Assembly: GCA_000497835.1 (NCBI GenBank)
Contig: KI547174.1
Span: 81,609-118,924, forward strand
Direction: 5' to 3'
Length of the DNA stretch: 37,316 nucleotides
Source: a gamma proteobacterium L18
GTDB lineage: Bacteria > Pseudomonadota > Gammaproteobacteria > Pseudomonadales > Pseudomonadaceae
The notes beneath the pieces are model-generated. The model did not search any database, was not told the origin of the DNA, and was given only the letters and a program-made list of their open reading frames with translations. Both the position numbers and the translations under genes were made by a program. Of the stretch, positions 1-5,618 are shown piece by piece. How positions within the stretch are numbered: position 1 is the first letter of the stretch; every line of letters starts with the position of its first letter.

Positions 1-28
1 GTTGCTGCTACAGGGACGGCGTCGTTTG

Positions 29-88
29 CATCGCGGCCAAGGCCGGCTCCTACCACGGACGGCGTAGGAGCCGACCTTGGTCGCGATG
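29..88. repeat. REP-like palindrome, family B
   Basis: An imperfect palindrome whose left arm reads GCGGCCAAGGCCGGCTCCTA and whose right arm is its near reverse complement. The same unit occurs at 5338-5396 and 17127-17185, with half copies at 16847 and 16987. The flanks (GTTGCTGCTACAGG on the left, CAGGCGACGCG on the right) match the copy near 17119-17216, so the repeated unit is about 95 bp. This type is common between Pseudomonas genes. Confidence 0.8.
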
Positions 89-237
89 CAGGCGACGCGG
101 TTTCAAGACAGTTGCGGCTACGTCGACGGTGTTGGCTTTAAAGATGAATGTAGGAAAAGTCTGATTTTCCAGTCAGGTAATACATCCTCAGATTGCATCT
201 GTAGAATGCCGCGTTCTTTCCACTGTCAGGATGACAA

Positions 238-723
238 ATGCGCGTTCCCCCCTGCCCCCGTGGTATCACCGTTGACGCCAACCTGCGTGGAGCCCGCGTG
301 CAGTTTGCCGCGAATGTCCTGCTGGCCTTGTTGTTTGTCTACATCGTCGGGGGCTGGCTGCTAAGCCCGACAAGCCCGCGCTTGGACAAACTGGTCGTCA
401 AACAGGCCTTGGGGGACAACACTTTTCTGTACGGTGCGCGCGACAATGGCGGTGGTGCCACCACCCGCTTCAGCTATCTCTATTTCGTGGGGCCAGAGTG
501 GGGGGAAGGCCAAGCGGCGCTGCAGCGGCTTGGCGAAGTGCATCCTTTTCTGATCAGCGACGACGATGCCGTGCAGGCCCAGCACGTCGAGGGTTTGATC
601 ACGATCAAGGTCCAAGGACGTGTGTTCGAGTACCGCAGCGAGGCGCTGATCAAAACAGGGGATGATTACCGTCAGGTGAAGTTTGCCTTGGTGCAGCAGC
701 CCGGGCCGGCAGCTGCACCTTGA
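238..723 (+). CDS. Membrane-anchored hypothetical protein
   Basis: I do not recognise this 161-aa protein. A basic N-terminus is followed by one hydrophobic helix at about residues 22-42, then a soluble domain with predicted beta-rich segments (for example FLISDDDAV and ITIKVQGRVFEYRSEAL), and a Pro/Ala-rich end. The layout suggests an inner-membrane anchor with a periplasmic domain. An AGGATG motif lies about 6 nt before the ATG. Base composition is less GC-rich than the operons further right. It stands alone between two repeat blocks, so context gives no role. The reading frame itself is fairly secure because it is open throughout and has a membrane-protein pattern. Confidence 0.6.
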   Translation: MRVPPCPRGITVDANLRGARVQFAANVLLALLFVYIVGGWLLSPTSPRLDKLVVKQALGDNTFLYGARDNGGGATTRFSYLYFVGPEWGEGQAALQRLGEVHPFLISDDDAVQAQHVEGLITIKVQGRVFEYRSEALIKTGDDYRQVKFALVQQPGPAAAP

Positions 724-728
724 ACCGC

Positions 729-788
729 GTAGCCGCTGCAGATTTGCAGCGCACATCAGGGCCAGCGCAGCCTGGCGGCAGCGGCTGC
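729..788. repeat. Short inverted repeat, GTAGCCGCTGC type
   Basis: The left arm begins GTAGCCGCTGC and the right arm ends GGCAGCGGCTGC. It starts 6 bp after the stop codon of the preceding gene. It belongs to the same subfamily as the better-preserved copy at 1665-1756 and the fragment inside the loop of the large inverted repeat near 23765-23800. Confidence 0.6.
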
Positions 789-828
789 GGTGTTTGCTGG
801 AAGTGCATGTAGAGGGGTTGACGGCGTT

Positions 829-934
829 CTTGAGATCGCGCGGCGCCCGCGCGGCGCATCGCGAGCAAGCTCGGCTCCTACATCTGTTTCGGGCCAGTTA
901 TGTCTGTGGCATCTGCTCGTCCGCTTTGTTTGCC
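829..934. repeat. Half copy of the ~228-bp palindromic element (family E)
   Basis: It starts with CTTGAGATCG and carries the GCGCCCGCGCGGCGC block, then TGTTTCGGGCCAGTTATGTC and TCGTCCGCTTTGTTTGCC. It matches the outer and middle parts of the copy at 37089-37316 read on the other strand. Only one half is present and the rest has diverged. No gene is seen between 789 and 1075. Confidence 0.65.
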
Positions 935-1075
935 AGGCAAGCACTGGCTGGCGATGCGCTGGATCGCCAAACGTTGGCGCAAACTGAAATATCTTCAGTA
1001 CCTTCGGAATCGTCCTACATCCGCCCTCAGGTCCCGCCGAATAGCCTGAGCGGTCTTTCCCTAGGACCGCCTGTC

Positions 1076-1159
1076 ATGACCCCTCTACGAATTGCCTTCG
1101 AAAACTACGCCCGAATACCCGCTCTTGGCCGCCATAACTTCGGGGGGACCATCCTGTGA
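1076..1159 (+). CDS. Possible 27-aa peptide, first of an overlapping trio
   Basis: A 28-codon frame (MTPLRIAFENYARIPAL...) with an AGGA motif 9 nt before its ATG. It follows a hairpin with arms GCGGTC (1050-1055) and GACCGC (1065-1070). Its TGA overlaps the GTG of the next gene (GTGA), the usual sign of translational coupling. I do not recognise the peptide. The overlap and the ribosome-binding site are the only support, so it could also be a non-coding leader. Confidence 0.35.
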   Translation: MTPLRIAFENYARIPALGRHNFGGTIL

Positions 1160-1323
1160 GCCCTATCAACCCCGATGCCTGGCGGTTGTTCCGCTACATC
1201 AAGAGCGACTACGTGAAGGCTTACGCCAAACTCGGCAAAGGGGCGCTGACCTTGGAAGCGCTGTCAAACGGGCTGACCATGCAAGCGTTACGAGAGGAGT
1301 TCGAAAAACGTGACAAGCAGTGA
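1156..1323 (+). CDS. Small hypothetical protein, 55 aa
   Basis: Starts at GTG with a G-rich ribosome-binding region (GGGGGGACC) upstream. It encodes MSPINPDAWRLFRYIKSDYV followed by a basic, mainly helical tail ending KRDKQ. It has no membrane segment or known motif that I can name. It overlaps the preceding peptide by 4 nt and the following membrane protein by 14 nt. Very compact overlapping small genes like these are typical of phage or plasmid cassettes. The cassette is visibly less GC-rich than the surrounding chromosome, which suggests acquired DNA. Function unknown. Confidence 0.5.
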   Translation: MSPINPDAWRLFRYIKSDYVKAYAKLGKGALTLEALSNGLTMQALREEFEKRDKQ

Positions 1324-1630
1324 GCTCCTCATAACCGGTCTCCACCTGGCAGTCTCGATCGCCGGTTTCGCCCTGTGTAGATGGCTGTCCATAGCATTGT
1401 CAGGACCCCGGGCATCCACGCGATGGTATTGGCTCAGCGTCATCACCACGATCACCTGGGGCATGGTCCAACTCAATACTGCGCGCAACGGCTCGCTTTT
1501 GTTCCTGGCCCCTGAGAATCAGTTATTCATGAGTAATGAGCCGGTGCGATGGGTGGCGTTTGTTGGCAGCCTGCTGCAAGCGCTTTGCACGCCCGACTCA
1601 GAAAAGCCGAAGCGCTGGTACTGGTTTTAG
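1310..1630 (+). CDS. Small membrane protein, 106 aa
   Basis: Begins at a GTG inside the end of the preceding gene. Two hydrophobic helices are clear, at about residues 5-30 (LLITGLHLAVSIAGFALCRW) and 38-55 (WYWLSVITTITWGMVQL). A third weaker one covers about 79-91. The C-terminus is charged and ends KPKRWYWF. Size and topology would fit a holin, an immunity protein or a small phage membrane protein, but no family-specific motif is visible and I give no function. The overlap implies production in fixed ratio with the 55-aa protein. Confidence 0.5.
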   Translation: MTSSELLITGLHLAVSIAGFALCRWLSIALSGPRASTRWYWLSVITTITWGMVQLNTARNGSLLFLAPENQLFMSNEPVRWVAFVGSLLQALCTPDSEKPKRWYWF

Positions 1631-1664
1631 AACTGCCCGACATCTGCTCTGCTGGTGGTGGATG

Positions 1665-1756
1665 GTAGCCGCTGCCGTCAGGCTGAGCTGGCCCTCACGT
1701 TCACTGGATATCTCCAGCGAGGCACAGGGCCAGCGCAGCCTGGCGGCAGCGGCTAC
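1665..1756. repeat. Inverted repeat between convergent genes
   Basis: Two 31-bp arms (1665-1695, starting GTAGCCGCTGCCGTCAGG; 1726-1756, ending GGCGGCAGCGGCTAC) are nearly perfect reverse complements around a 30-bp loop. The element fills the gap between the plus-strand mini-gene cassette and the minus-strand gene ending at 1758. Its right edge is 1 bp from that gene's stop codon. It could act as a two-way transcription terminator, although no T-run follows. Confidence 0.75.
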
Positions 1757-1757
1757 A

Positions 1758-2009
1758 TCAGGCGGGGGTGGGCCAGGGTTTTTGCTGGCGCATGGCGGCA
1801 GCCAGACGGTAGACCTTTTCGCGGCCGGGGTGGCGGGTCCAGCGTAGGTTGTCGACCAGGGTCTTTTCGTCGGCGTTGAGGTGCAGGCGGTGGGCCGAGG
1901 GGGCGGTCAGGTCATCGTGCAGGCAGCGCAATTGGCGCATTAGGCTTTTTGGAAGATCATGGTTTTCGAGCTGGGTGATGATGGAGTGCAATTGGGTTGC
2001 GTTATGCAT
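1758..2009 (-). CDS. 83-aa protein controlled by a C4-type leader
   Basis: The start is set by a very strong ribosome-binding site (CAGGAGGTTTGACC) just before the ATG at 2009; a longer frame upstream would read through the structured leader. The protein (MHNATQLHSIITQLENHDLP...) is helical and charged, without membrane segments. I do not recognise it. In phages P1 and P4 the gene in this position after a C4/CI-type antisense RNA is a growth or cell-division inhibitor (icd, kil) or an early regulator. A toxic or regulatory role is therefore an inference from position only. The stop codon directly abuts a palindromic repeat. Confidence 0.7.
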   Translation of the reverse strand: MHNATQLHSIITQLENHDLPKSLMRQLRCLHDDLTAPSAHRLHLNADEKTLVDNLRWTRHPGREKVYRLAAAMRQQKPWPTPA

Positions 2010-2053
2010 GGTCAAACCTCCTGAAAAAGCAAAGAACGACCACCTGACGCCAA

Positions 2054-2188
2054 TCAGGTGGGCGAAGCCGTACGGGTTGGCGTACCGGAGGAGGACCGGC
2101 GTGCCCGAAGGCACCCACGCACGGCCCCGCCCATAAAGGGCGTAACCATGCTGCAAAGATGAGAAGACCGCCGAAAGCGGCCTCTCAT
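2054..2188 (-). CDS. Possible 44-aa leader ORF overlapping the antisense RNA
   Basis: A frame starting ATG at 2188 behind a good ribosome-binding site (GGCAGGAGTGAGCAA). It encodes an Arg/Ser/Thr-rich peptide (MRGRFRRSSHLCSMVTPFMG...) that reads through the whole antisense RNA and stops inside the last hairpin. Small Ash-like ORFs lie in the same place in P4-type leaders. The site of translation start lies 15 nt after the first TTGGCGT loop, so antisense pairing could block it. Whether the peptide matters, or only its translation, cannot be told from sequence. Confidence 0.4.
   Translation of the reverse strand: MRGRFRRSSHLCSMVTPFMGGAVRGCLRARRSSSGTPTRTASPT
2062..2135 (-). ncRNA. Likely C4-type antisense RNA
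   Basis: The minus strand here carries the features I associate with the C4 antisense RNA family of P1/P7/P4-like phages and many prophages: a GGGCGGGGCCGTGCGTGG segment, a GTGCC-TTCG-GGCAC hairpin, and a following hairpin presenting ACGCCAA. That heptamer is complementary to two TTGGCGT loops, one upstream and one downstream. The ends are approximate because the mature RNA is made by processing. The identification rests on layout and complementarity read by eye; a covariance-model search was not possible. Confidence 0.6.
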
Positions 2189-2409
2189 TTGCTCACTCCT
2201 GCCAGGACGCCAATCCTGCACCGCTGATGTGCAGCGGCGGGCGAACCTTACCCAAGTTGATCGGTGCCAGGCAACCCCTTCCCTTCGCGGCGCGTCAGTA
2301 AATCGGCGCTGCGCGTCCCAGACGTGCCACTTATCGCATCCACAAGCAATTTTTTTGAATTCCCGCAGCCCCCGTGCACTCCCACTCACAGGGATCGACG
2401 GAGGCACCC

Positions 2410-2700
2410 ATGAATCCACAGCTCTATGTCATTGAATACCGCCTGCACGGCAAACCTGCGTCGTTCATTATCCGCTTGGAAAAGATGGACAACGCGATCG
2501 CCTGGCATTGGGCCAGTTGCGACGCCGGGGTGGGGATCATTCCTAAATTTGGCCGCCAGCAGATCAAGCAGGTGAGCAAGCCGATGGCCGAACGGTACGG
2601 GATTACCGAGGTGAAATGGCGCTTGGCGGGACAGCCGTCGCGATCGGCGCCTAGCCGCGATACCGATCCGGAGGCGTCGCCTGAGCCCGCGCAGCCCTGA
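2410..2700 (+). CDS. Small conserved Pseudomonas protein (DUF6555-like, tentative)
   Basis: A 96-aa protein starting at ATG 2410, chosen because GACGGAGGCACCC gives a good ribosome-binding site. The N-terminal 70 residues form a compact folded-looking region (LYVIEYRLHGKPASFIIRLE, then MDNAIAWHWASCDAGVG and PKFGRQQIKQVSKPMAERYG). The tail is a low-complexity Pro/Ser/Glu stretch. I recall similar small proteins widespread in Pseudomonas under the DUF6555 label, but this is from memory and has no known function. It has no signal peptide or membrane helix, so it is presumably cytoplasmic. It stands alone. Confidence 0.65.
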   Translation: MNPQLYVIEYRLHGKPASFIIRLEKMDNAIAWHWASCDAGVGIIPKFGRQQIKQVSKPMAERYGITEVKWRLAGQPSRSAPSRDTDPEASPEPAQP

Positions 2701-2750
2701 GAGGCCGCACCACCACCCAAAGAGCACAAATGTACTCCATGCGCCTTTTT

Positions 2751-2843
2751 TGTAGCAGTGGCCGACAGGCCGCGTCACTGGCACCGCCATTTTTGCCGAT
2801 GGACCGCGATGCCCCTGACGCCGAGCCTTCGGCAGCTGCTACG
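2751..2843. repeat. REP-like element, family A
   Basis: Begins TGTAGCAGTGGCCGACAGG and ends CCTTCGGCAGCTGCTAC. The same about 80-90 bp unit, TGTAGCAGCGGCCGCCAGG to CTTCGGCAGCTGCTACA, occurs at 12142-12231, 16895-16971 and 17035-17111. Degenerate or half copies lie at 16746-16830, 26018-26056 and 26180-26207. It ends about 40 bp before the start of the DJ-1/PfpI gene, so its transcript would include this structure. Confidence 0.75.
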
Positions 2844-2880
2844 ACAATCTGAATCAACCCGCCATTTGAGGACGTCTTTA

Positions 2881-3444
2881 ATGAGCACATCACTGCAAGG
2901 CAAGAAAATCCTGGTCATTACCAGCAACACCGGCATCGAGCGCGATGAGTTGCTCAAGCCGCTGGAGACCCTGCGCAGCTACGGCGCCACGCTGGTGCAC
3001 GGCTCGATCAAGGGCGGCACCACCCAAACCTTTCAACAGGACACCGAGAAAGACCGCACGGTGGAGTCGGACGGCAAGCTGGCCGTCTACCACGGCGCCG
3101 ACTTCGATGCGTTGGTGATTCCCGGTGGCACCGTGAACGCCGACACCCTGCGCCAGGACAGCGATGCGCAGCGCTTGATCAACGAGTTCGTGAAGGCCGG
3201 CAAGACCGTGGCGGCGATTTGTCACGGGCCGTGGGCGCTGATCGATGCCGGGGTGATTGAAGGCAAGACCCTGACCTCCTACGTCAGCGTGCGCACGGAC
3301 TTGGTGAACGCCAAAGCGGCCGCCTGGGTAGATGCCGAAGTCAAGCAGTGCGGCGCCAATGGCTGGACGCTGATCACCTCGCGCACGCCCAAGGATTTGC
3401 CGGCGTTCAACGAGGCAATTGCCAAGGCGTTGCAGGCGGCCTGA
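2881..3444 (+). CDS. DJ-1/PfpI family protein (type 1 glutamine amidotransferase-like)
   Basis: 187 aa, the usual size for the PfpI/YhbO branch. The strand-nucleophile elbow is AAICHGPWA with the reactive Cys at residue 114 next to His115. The conserved acidic residue that primes it is in the early GIERDEL segment (Glu20 or Glu23). The PGGTVNADTLR region (about 81-91) is the family's glycine-rich turn. Members act in the cytoplasm as stress-response hydrolases, often described as glyoxalase III, deglycase or protease-like; which activity applies cannot be read from sequence. GAGGA upstream of ATG 2881 sets the start. It is monocistronic, preceded by a REP element. Confidence 0.9.
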   Translation: MSTSLQGKKILVITSNTGIERDELLKPLETLRSYGATLVHGSIKGGTTQTFQQDTEKDRTVESDGKLAVYHGADFDALVIPGGTVNADTLRQDSDAQRLINEFVKAGKTVAAICHGPWALIDAGVIEGKTLTSYVSVRTDLVNAKAAAWVDAEVKQCGANGWTLITSRTPKDLPAFNEAIAKALQAA

Positions 3445-3522
3445 CCAGCGGCGTATGCGTGAAGGCCCGGTGGGCGTAGGCTGGCGGATGACCGTGACAG
3501 GGATTCTGCGGAGGTTGACGCC

Positions 3523-3738
3523 GTGCCGGACCGACCGATCAAACTCAAGAACTGGGACCGCGCGTGGCGTTTGCTGGGCGACCATCTGCAGTGCCCGCAG
3601 TGTGGGCAGACGCAATTGGCAAGCAAGGCGTATACGCCGTTCAGTCACCGTGATGATTGCGCGGCGCGTACCGAGCAGGATCAGTATCCGTGGCTGGACC
3701 TGGATGCGATTTTGCGGTCGGTGTTGAAGGATTATTAG
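3523..3738 (+). CDS. Small zinc-ribbon-like protein, 71 aa
   Basis: Starts at GTG behind CGGAGGTTGACGCC. It holds a CPQC pair (Cys24, Cys27) and a later HRDDC (His42, Cys46), a plausible Cys3-His zinc site of about 23 residues. The N-terminal part is basic and aromatic (KNWDRAWRLL) and the end is acidic and helical (LDLDAILRSVLKDY). The gene is not recognised. Proteins of this size with one metal knuckle often bind nucleic acid or act as accessory subunits, but nothing here decides that. It follows the PfpI gene by 78 bp and may share its transcript. Confidence 0.55.
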   Translation: MPDRPIKLKNWDRAWRLLGDHLQCPQCGQTQLASKAYTPFSHRDDCAARTEQDQYPWLDLDAILRSVLKDY

Positions 3739-3764
3739 CCTATTGCAACTCCCCACACGTCTGG

Positions 3765-3845
3765 TGTGGGACCGAGCGAAGCTCGGGAAGCGAGCGACGC
3801 GGTTAACTGGGGGGGGCCTCTTCCCGAGCTCCGCCCGGTCCCACA
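3765..3845. repeat. Inverted repeat with 26-bp arms
   Basis: Arms TGTGGGACCGAGCGAAGCTC (continuing to 3790) and its near reverse complement at 3820-3845 enclose a 29-bp loop. It is a different palindrome from the other families, although it shares the TGTGGGA/TCCCACA ends with families C and D. It lies 27 bp after the Zn-ribbon gene and may end its transcript. The rest of the gap to 4046 shows no gene; a TTGAC motif near 3989 is a weak promoter candidate for the next gene. Confidence 0.7.
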
Positions 3846-4046
3846 GGTATACCTCCCGCCCTGCGCGGCTATGCCCCAGGGCCATAAGCGAGCGGTTGCG
3901 TCGCCGCGCACGGGTACCTATAGTGGCCCCAGGCGCCATCCACGCCCGCATCCGCGCAAAGGGCCGCGCCCCGGATTTTCAACCCTGTTGACCTGTCATC
4001 ACGACTCCCAACCATGAAGCGGACCCTGGTTGCCCAAGGAGATCGT

Positions 4047-5267
4047 ATGCCCACACCTTCCCTGCCCTCGTCCAACGACGGCCGCCTCAACCTTGAGCAG
4101 CAGCGCAAACGCGCCAAGGAATTGCTCAAACAGCTCAAGCAAAACGCCCCACCTGCGCAGCCGCCGACCTTGTCCCAGGCCCAATGGCAGATCGCCAAGC
4201 AGTTGGGGTTCAGCAGTTGGCCGAAGCTCAAGGCGCACGTCGACGCCATCGATTTTGCCGCGCGCCACCCCGATTTCGAGGCCAGCGATGAAGCACAGAA
4301 GACGCATTGGCGCTGCGGCAACGACATCGCCCACAGCCTGCAACTGGCCGGGTTCAAGGGTCGCTTTTGCATGCTCACCGATCCCCTGTGCATGGGGCCG
4401 GTGCGCGAGTTGCCGGCCGATGCCTACCGCCAGGAACGCAGCCGCTTCATCAGCCAGGCCTTCGCCCTGGACCTGAGCGAGGTAACCCGCCGCTTCGACA
4501 ACGAGTACCGCGACCTGGCCGAGTTGGACGAAGACCGTCCGGGCGTGCTGTGGTGCGAGGCCGATGCTTATGACCAACTGTTCCTGATCCGCGCCTTGGC
4601 GGGACTTGCGCAGGTGCCCACGCGCCTGGCGCTGATCGAAGTCAGCCAGGTGCCAGGGGTTGAGCGTTTCATCGGCATCGGCCAATTGGCGCCGGACGTG
4701 CTGGCGTGGCTGTGGCCCCAGCGCCGGCCGGTGGAGGCGGCCATGCTGCGACTGGCGCGCCAGGCGTGGCAGGCGTACTGCGCGCCTTCGCCGCTGGCCT
4801 TGGCGGCGCTGGCCCAGGTGGACCATGCAGCGTTGCCGCTGCTGGCGGCTGCGTTGCGGCGGCAGTTGCAGGAATTGCCGGGGGTGCGCGATGGGCTGTC
4901 GCTGACCGAGCGGTTGGCGTTGCAGGTGATCGATGAGGCCGGAGCGCTGCCGATCGGCAAGGTGTTTGGCGTGTTGATGTTCAAGCATGAGCCGCTGCCG
5001 TACCTGGGGGACATGATGTTCAACGCGATGCTGCGGCCGTTGATCGGGGGGGCCGCGCCGTTGCTGGTCGAAGAGCAGCCTGAACTGCCGTGGCCCCAGC
5101 GGCCGGTGCGTTTGACGGCGTTGGGGCGGCGCGTGTTGGCCGGCCAGGCGTATTGGCCTGAGCATGCCCGCCATGAGCGCTGGGTGGGCGGCGTGTGCAT
5201 CCGGCCGGGCCAAGCGCATTGGGCCATTGATGACGACCACCAACCCGTGTGGCGCGAAAACCCGTAG
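4047..5267 (+). CDS. DUF1835 domain-containing protein
   Basis: 406 aa, starting at ATG 4047 because CAAGGAGATCGT gives a strong ribosome-binding site; an earlier ATG at 4014 lacks one. Residues 15-70 form a helical segment (LEQQRKRAKELLKQLK, then LGFSSWPKLKAHVDA) also found at the N-terminus of other bacterial proteins. From about residue 87 comes the DUF1835 pattern (HWRCGNDIAHSLQLAGF and DPLCMGPVRELP), followed by a long helical C-terminal part like the partner domain DUF3658. The function of these proteins is not established; the early GND/DPLCMGP motifs suggest a conserved pocket. No signal peptide. It is flanked by repeats on both sides and seems to be a single-gene unit. Confidence 0.75.
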   Translation: MPTPSLPSSNDGRLNLEQQRKRAKELLKQLKQNAPPAQPPTLSQAQWQIAKQLGFSSWPKLKAHVDAIDFAARHPDFEASDEAQKTHWRCGNDIAHSLQLAGFKGRFCMLTDPLCMGPVRELPADAYRQERSRFISQAFALDLSEVTRRFDNEYRDLAELDEDRPGVLWCEADAYDQLFLIRALAGLAQVPTRLALIEVSQVPGVERFIGIGQLAPDVLAWLWPQRRPVEAAMLRLARQAWQAYCAPSPLALAALAQVDHAALPLLAAALRRQLQELPGVRDGLSLTERLALQVIDEAGALPIGKVFGVLMFKHEPLPYLGDMMFNAMLRPLIGGAAPLLVEEQPELPWPQRPVRLTALGRRVLAGQAYWPEHARHERWVGGVCIRPGQAHWAIDDDHQPVWRENP

Positions 5268-5337
5268 GTCCCGGCTGTCTTTGTGGGGGGACCGCGTCAC
5301 GGACGCCGCATTACAACGGCGGTGCTCGCACTGACGC

Positions 5338-5396
5338 CATCGCGGCCAAGGCCGGCTCCTACGCCATCCGCGTAGGAGCCGGCCTTGGCCGCGATA
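5338..5396. repeat. REP-like palindrome, family B
   Basis: A near-perfect palindrome of about 59 bp: CATCGCGGCCAAGGCCGG on the left and its reverse complement on the right, separated by CGCCATCCG. It is a copy of the element at 29-88. Confidence 0.85.
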
Positions 5397-5407
5397 CGGA
5401 CACCGCT

Positions 5408-5471
5408 GTGGGAGCTGGCTTGCCAGCAAGCTGTTGAGGCCCGAAAAGCTCGCTGGCAAGCCAGCTCCCAC
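5408..5471. repeat. Palindromic repeat, family D
   Basis: GTGGGAGCTGGCTTGCCAGC on the left mirrors GCTGGCAAGCCAGCTCCCAC on the right around a short loop. It sits 12 bp after the family B palindrome. The two hairpins separate the DUF1835 gene from the vitamin operon and may insulate it from read-through. Confidence 0.85.
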
Positions 5472-5549
5472 TCGCCAAGTACAGCCCCCCTTGTTTCCAT
5501 GCAGAGCCTGATCACTGAATTTCGGCGCTAAGCATAGTCCCATTCGATA

Positions 5550-5580
5550 TTTGGTATATACCAAACCTTGCGTTTATAAA
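5550..5580 (+). promoter_or_regulatory. Promoter with overlapping HutC-type operator
   Basis: TTTGGTATATACCAAA at 5550-5565 is a perfect 16-bp palindrome whose core GTATATAC fits the GT-N-TA-N-AC consensus of HutC-subfamily GntR repressors. A sigma-70 promoter can be read through it: TTGGTA at 5551-5556, an 18-bp spacer, then TATAAA at 5575-5580. This puts the start near 5587, about 30 nt before the first gene. Repressor bound at the palindrome would cover the -35 box. The likely repressor is the UTRA-domain GntR protein encoded at the operon's end. No TPP riboswitch pattern was found here. Confidence 0.7.
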
Positions 5581-5618
5581 GGGCCACCTTCCAAAGACCG
5601 AACAAGGCCCGCCCCACC

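Larger units (their letters stand above)
2040..2237 (-). promoter_or_regulatory. Structured leader with complementary loops
   Basis: Read on the minus strand, six hairpins precede the 83-aa gene: 2237-2221, 2218-2203, 2186-2161, 2114-2101, 2088-2068 and 2061-2040. The loops at 2213-2207 and 2053-2047 both carry TTGGCGT. The hairpin at 2088-2068 carries the exact complement ACGCCAA (2083-2077). This is the seqA, seqB, seqC arrangement known from P4 immunity, where a processed antisense RNA pairs with two targets to stop the leader transcript. The first target sits just before the ribosome-binding site of the 44-aa leader ORF and the second lies about 20 nt before that of the 83-aa gene. No clear promoter could be assigned in 2238-2409. 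Confidence 0.65.

Noticed and set aside
77..364. 95-codon frame at the left end
   Set aside because: It begins inside a palindromic repeat and overlaps the better-supported gene at 238 in another frame.
3999..5564. Minus-strand open frame of 521 codons
   Set aside because: It is antisense to the DUF1835-type gene and runs through repeats; the composition is Arg/Gln-rich with no family motifs.
5480..5618. TPP riboswitch upstream of the vitamin operon
   Set aside because: A CCTGATC motif near 5507 recalls the thi box, but the paired CTGAGA element and the remainder of the core are missing, and the predicted transcript starts downstream of it.
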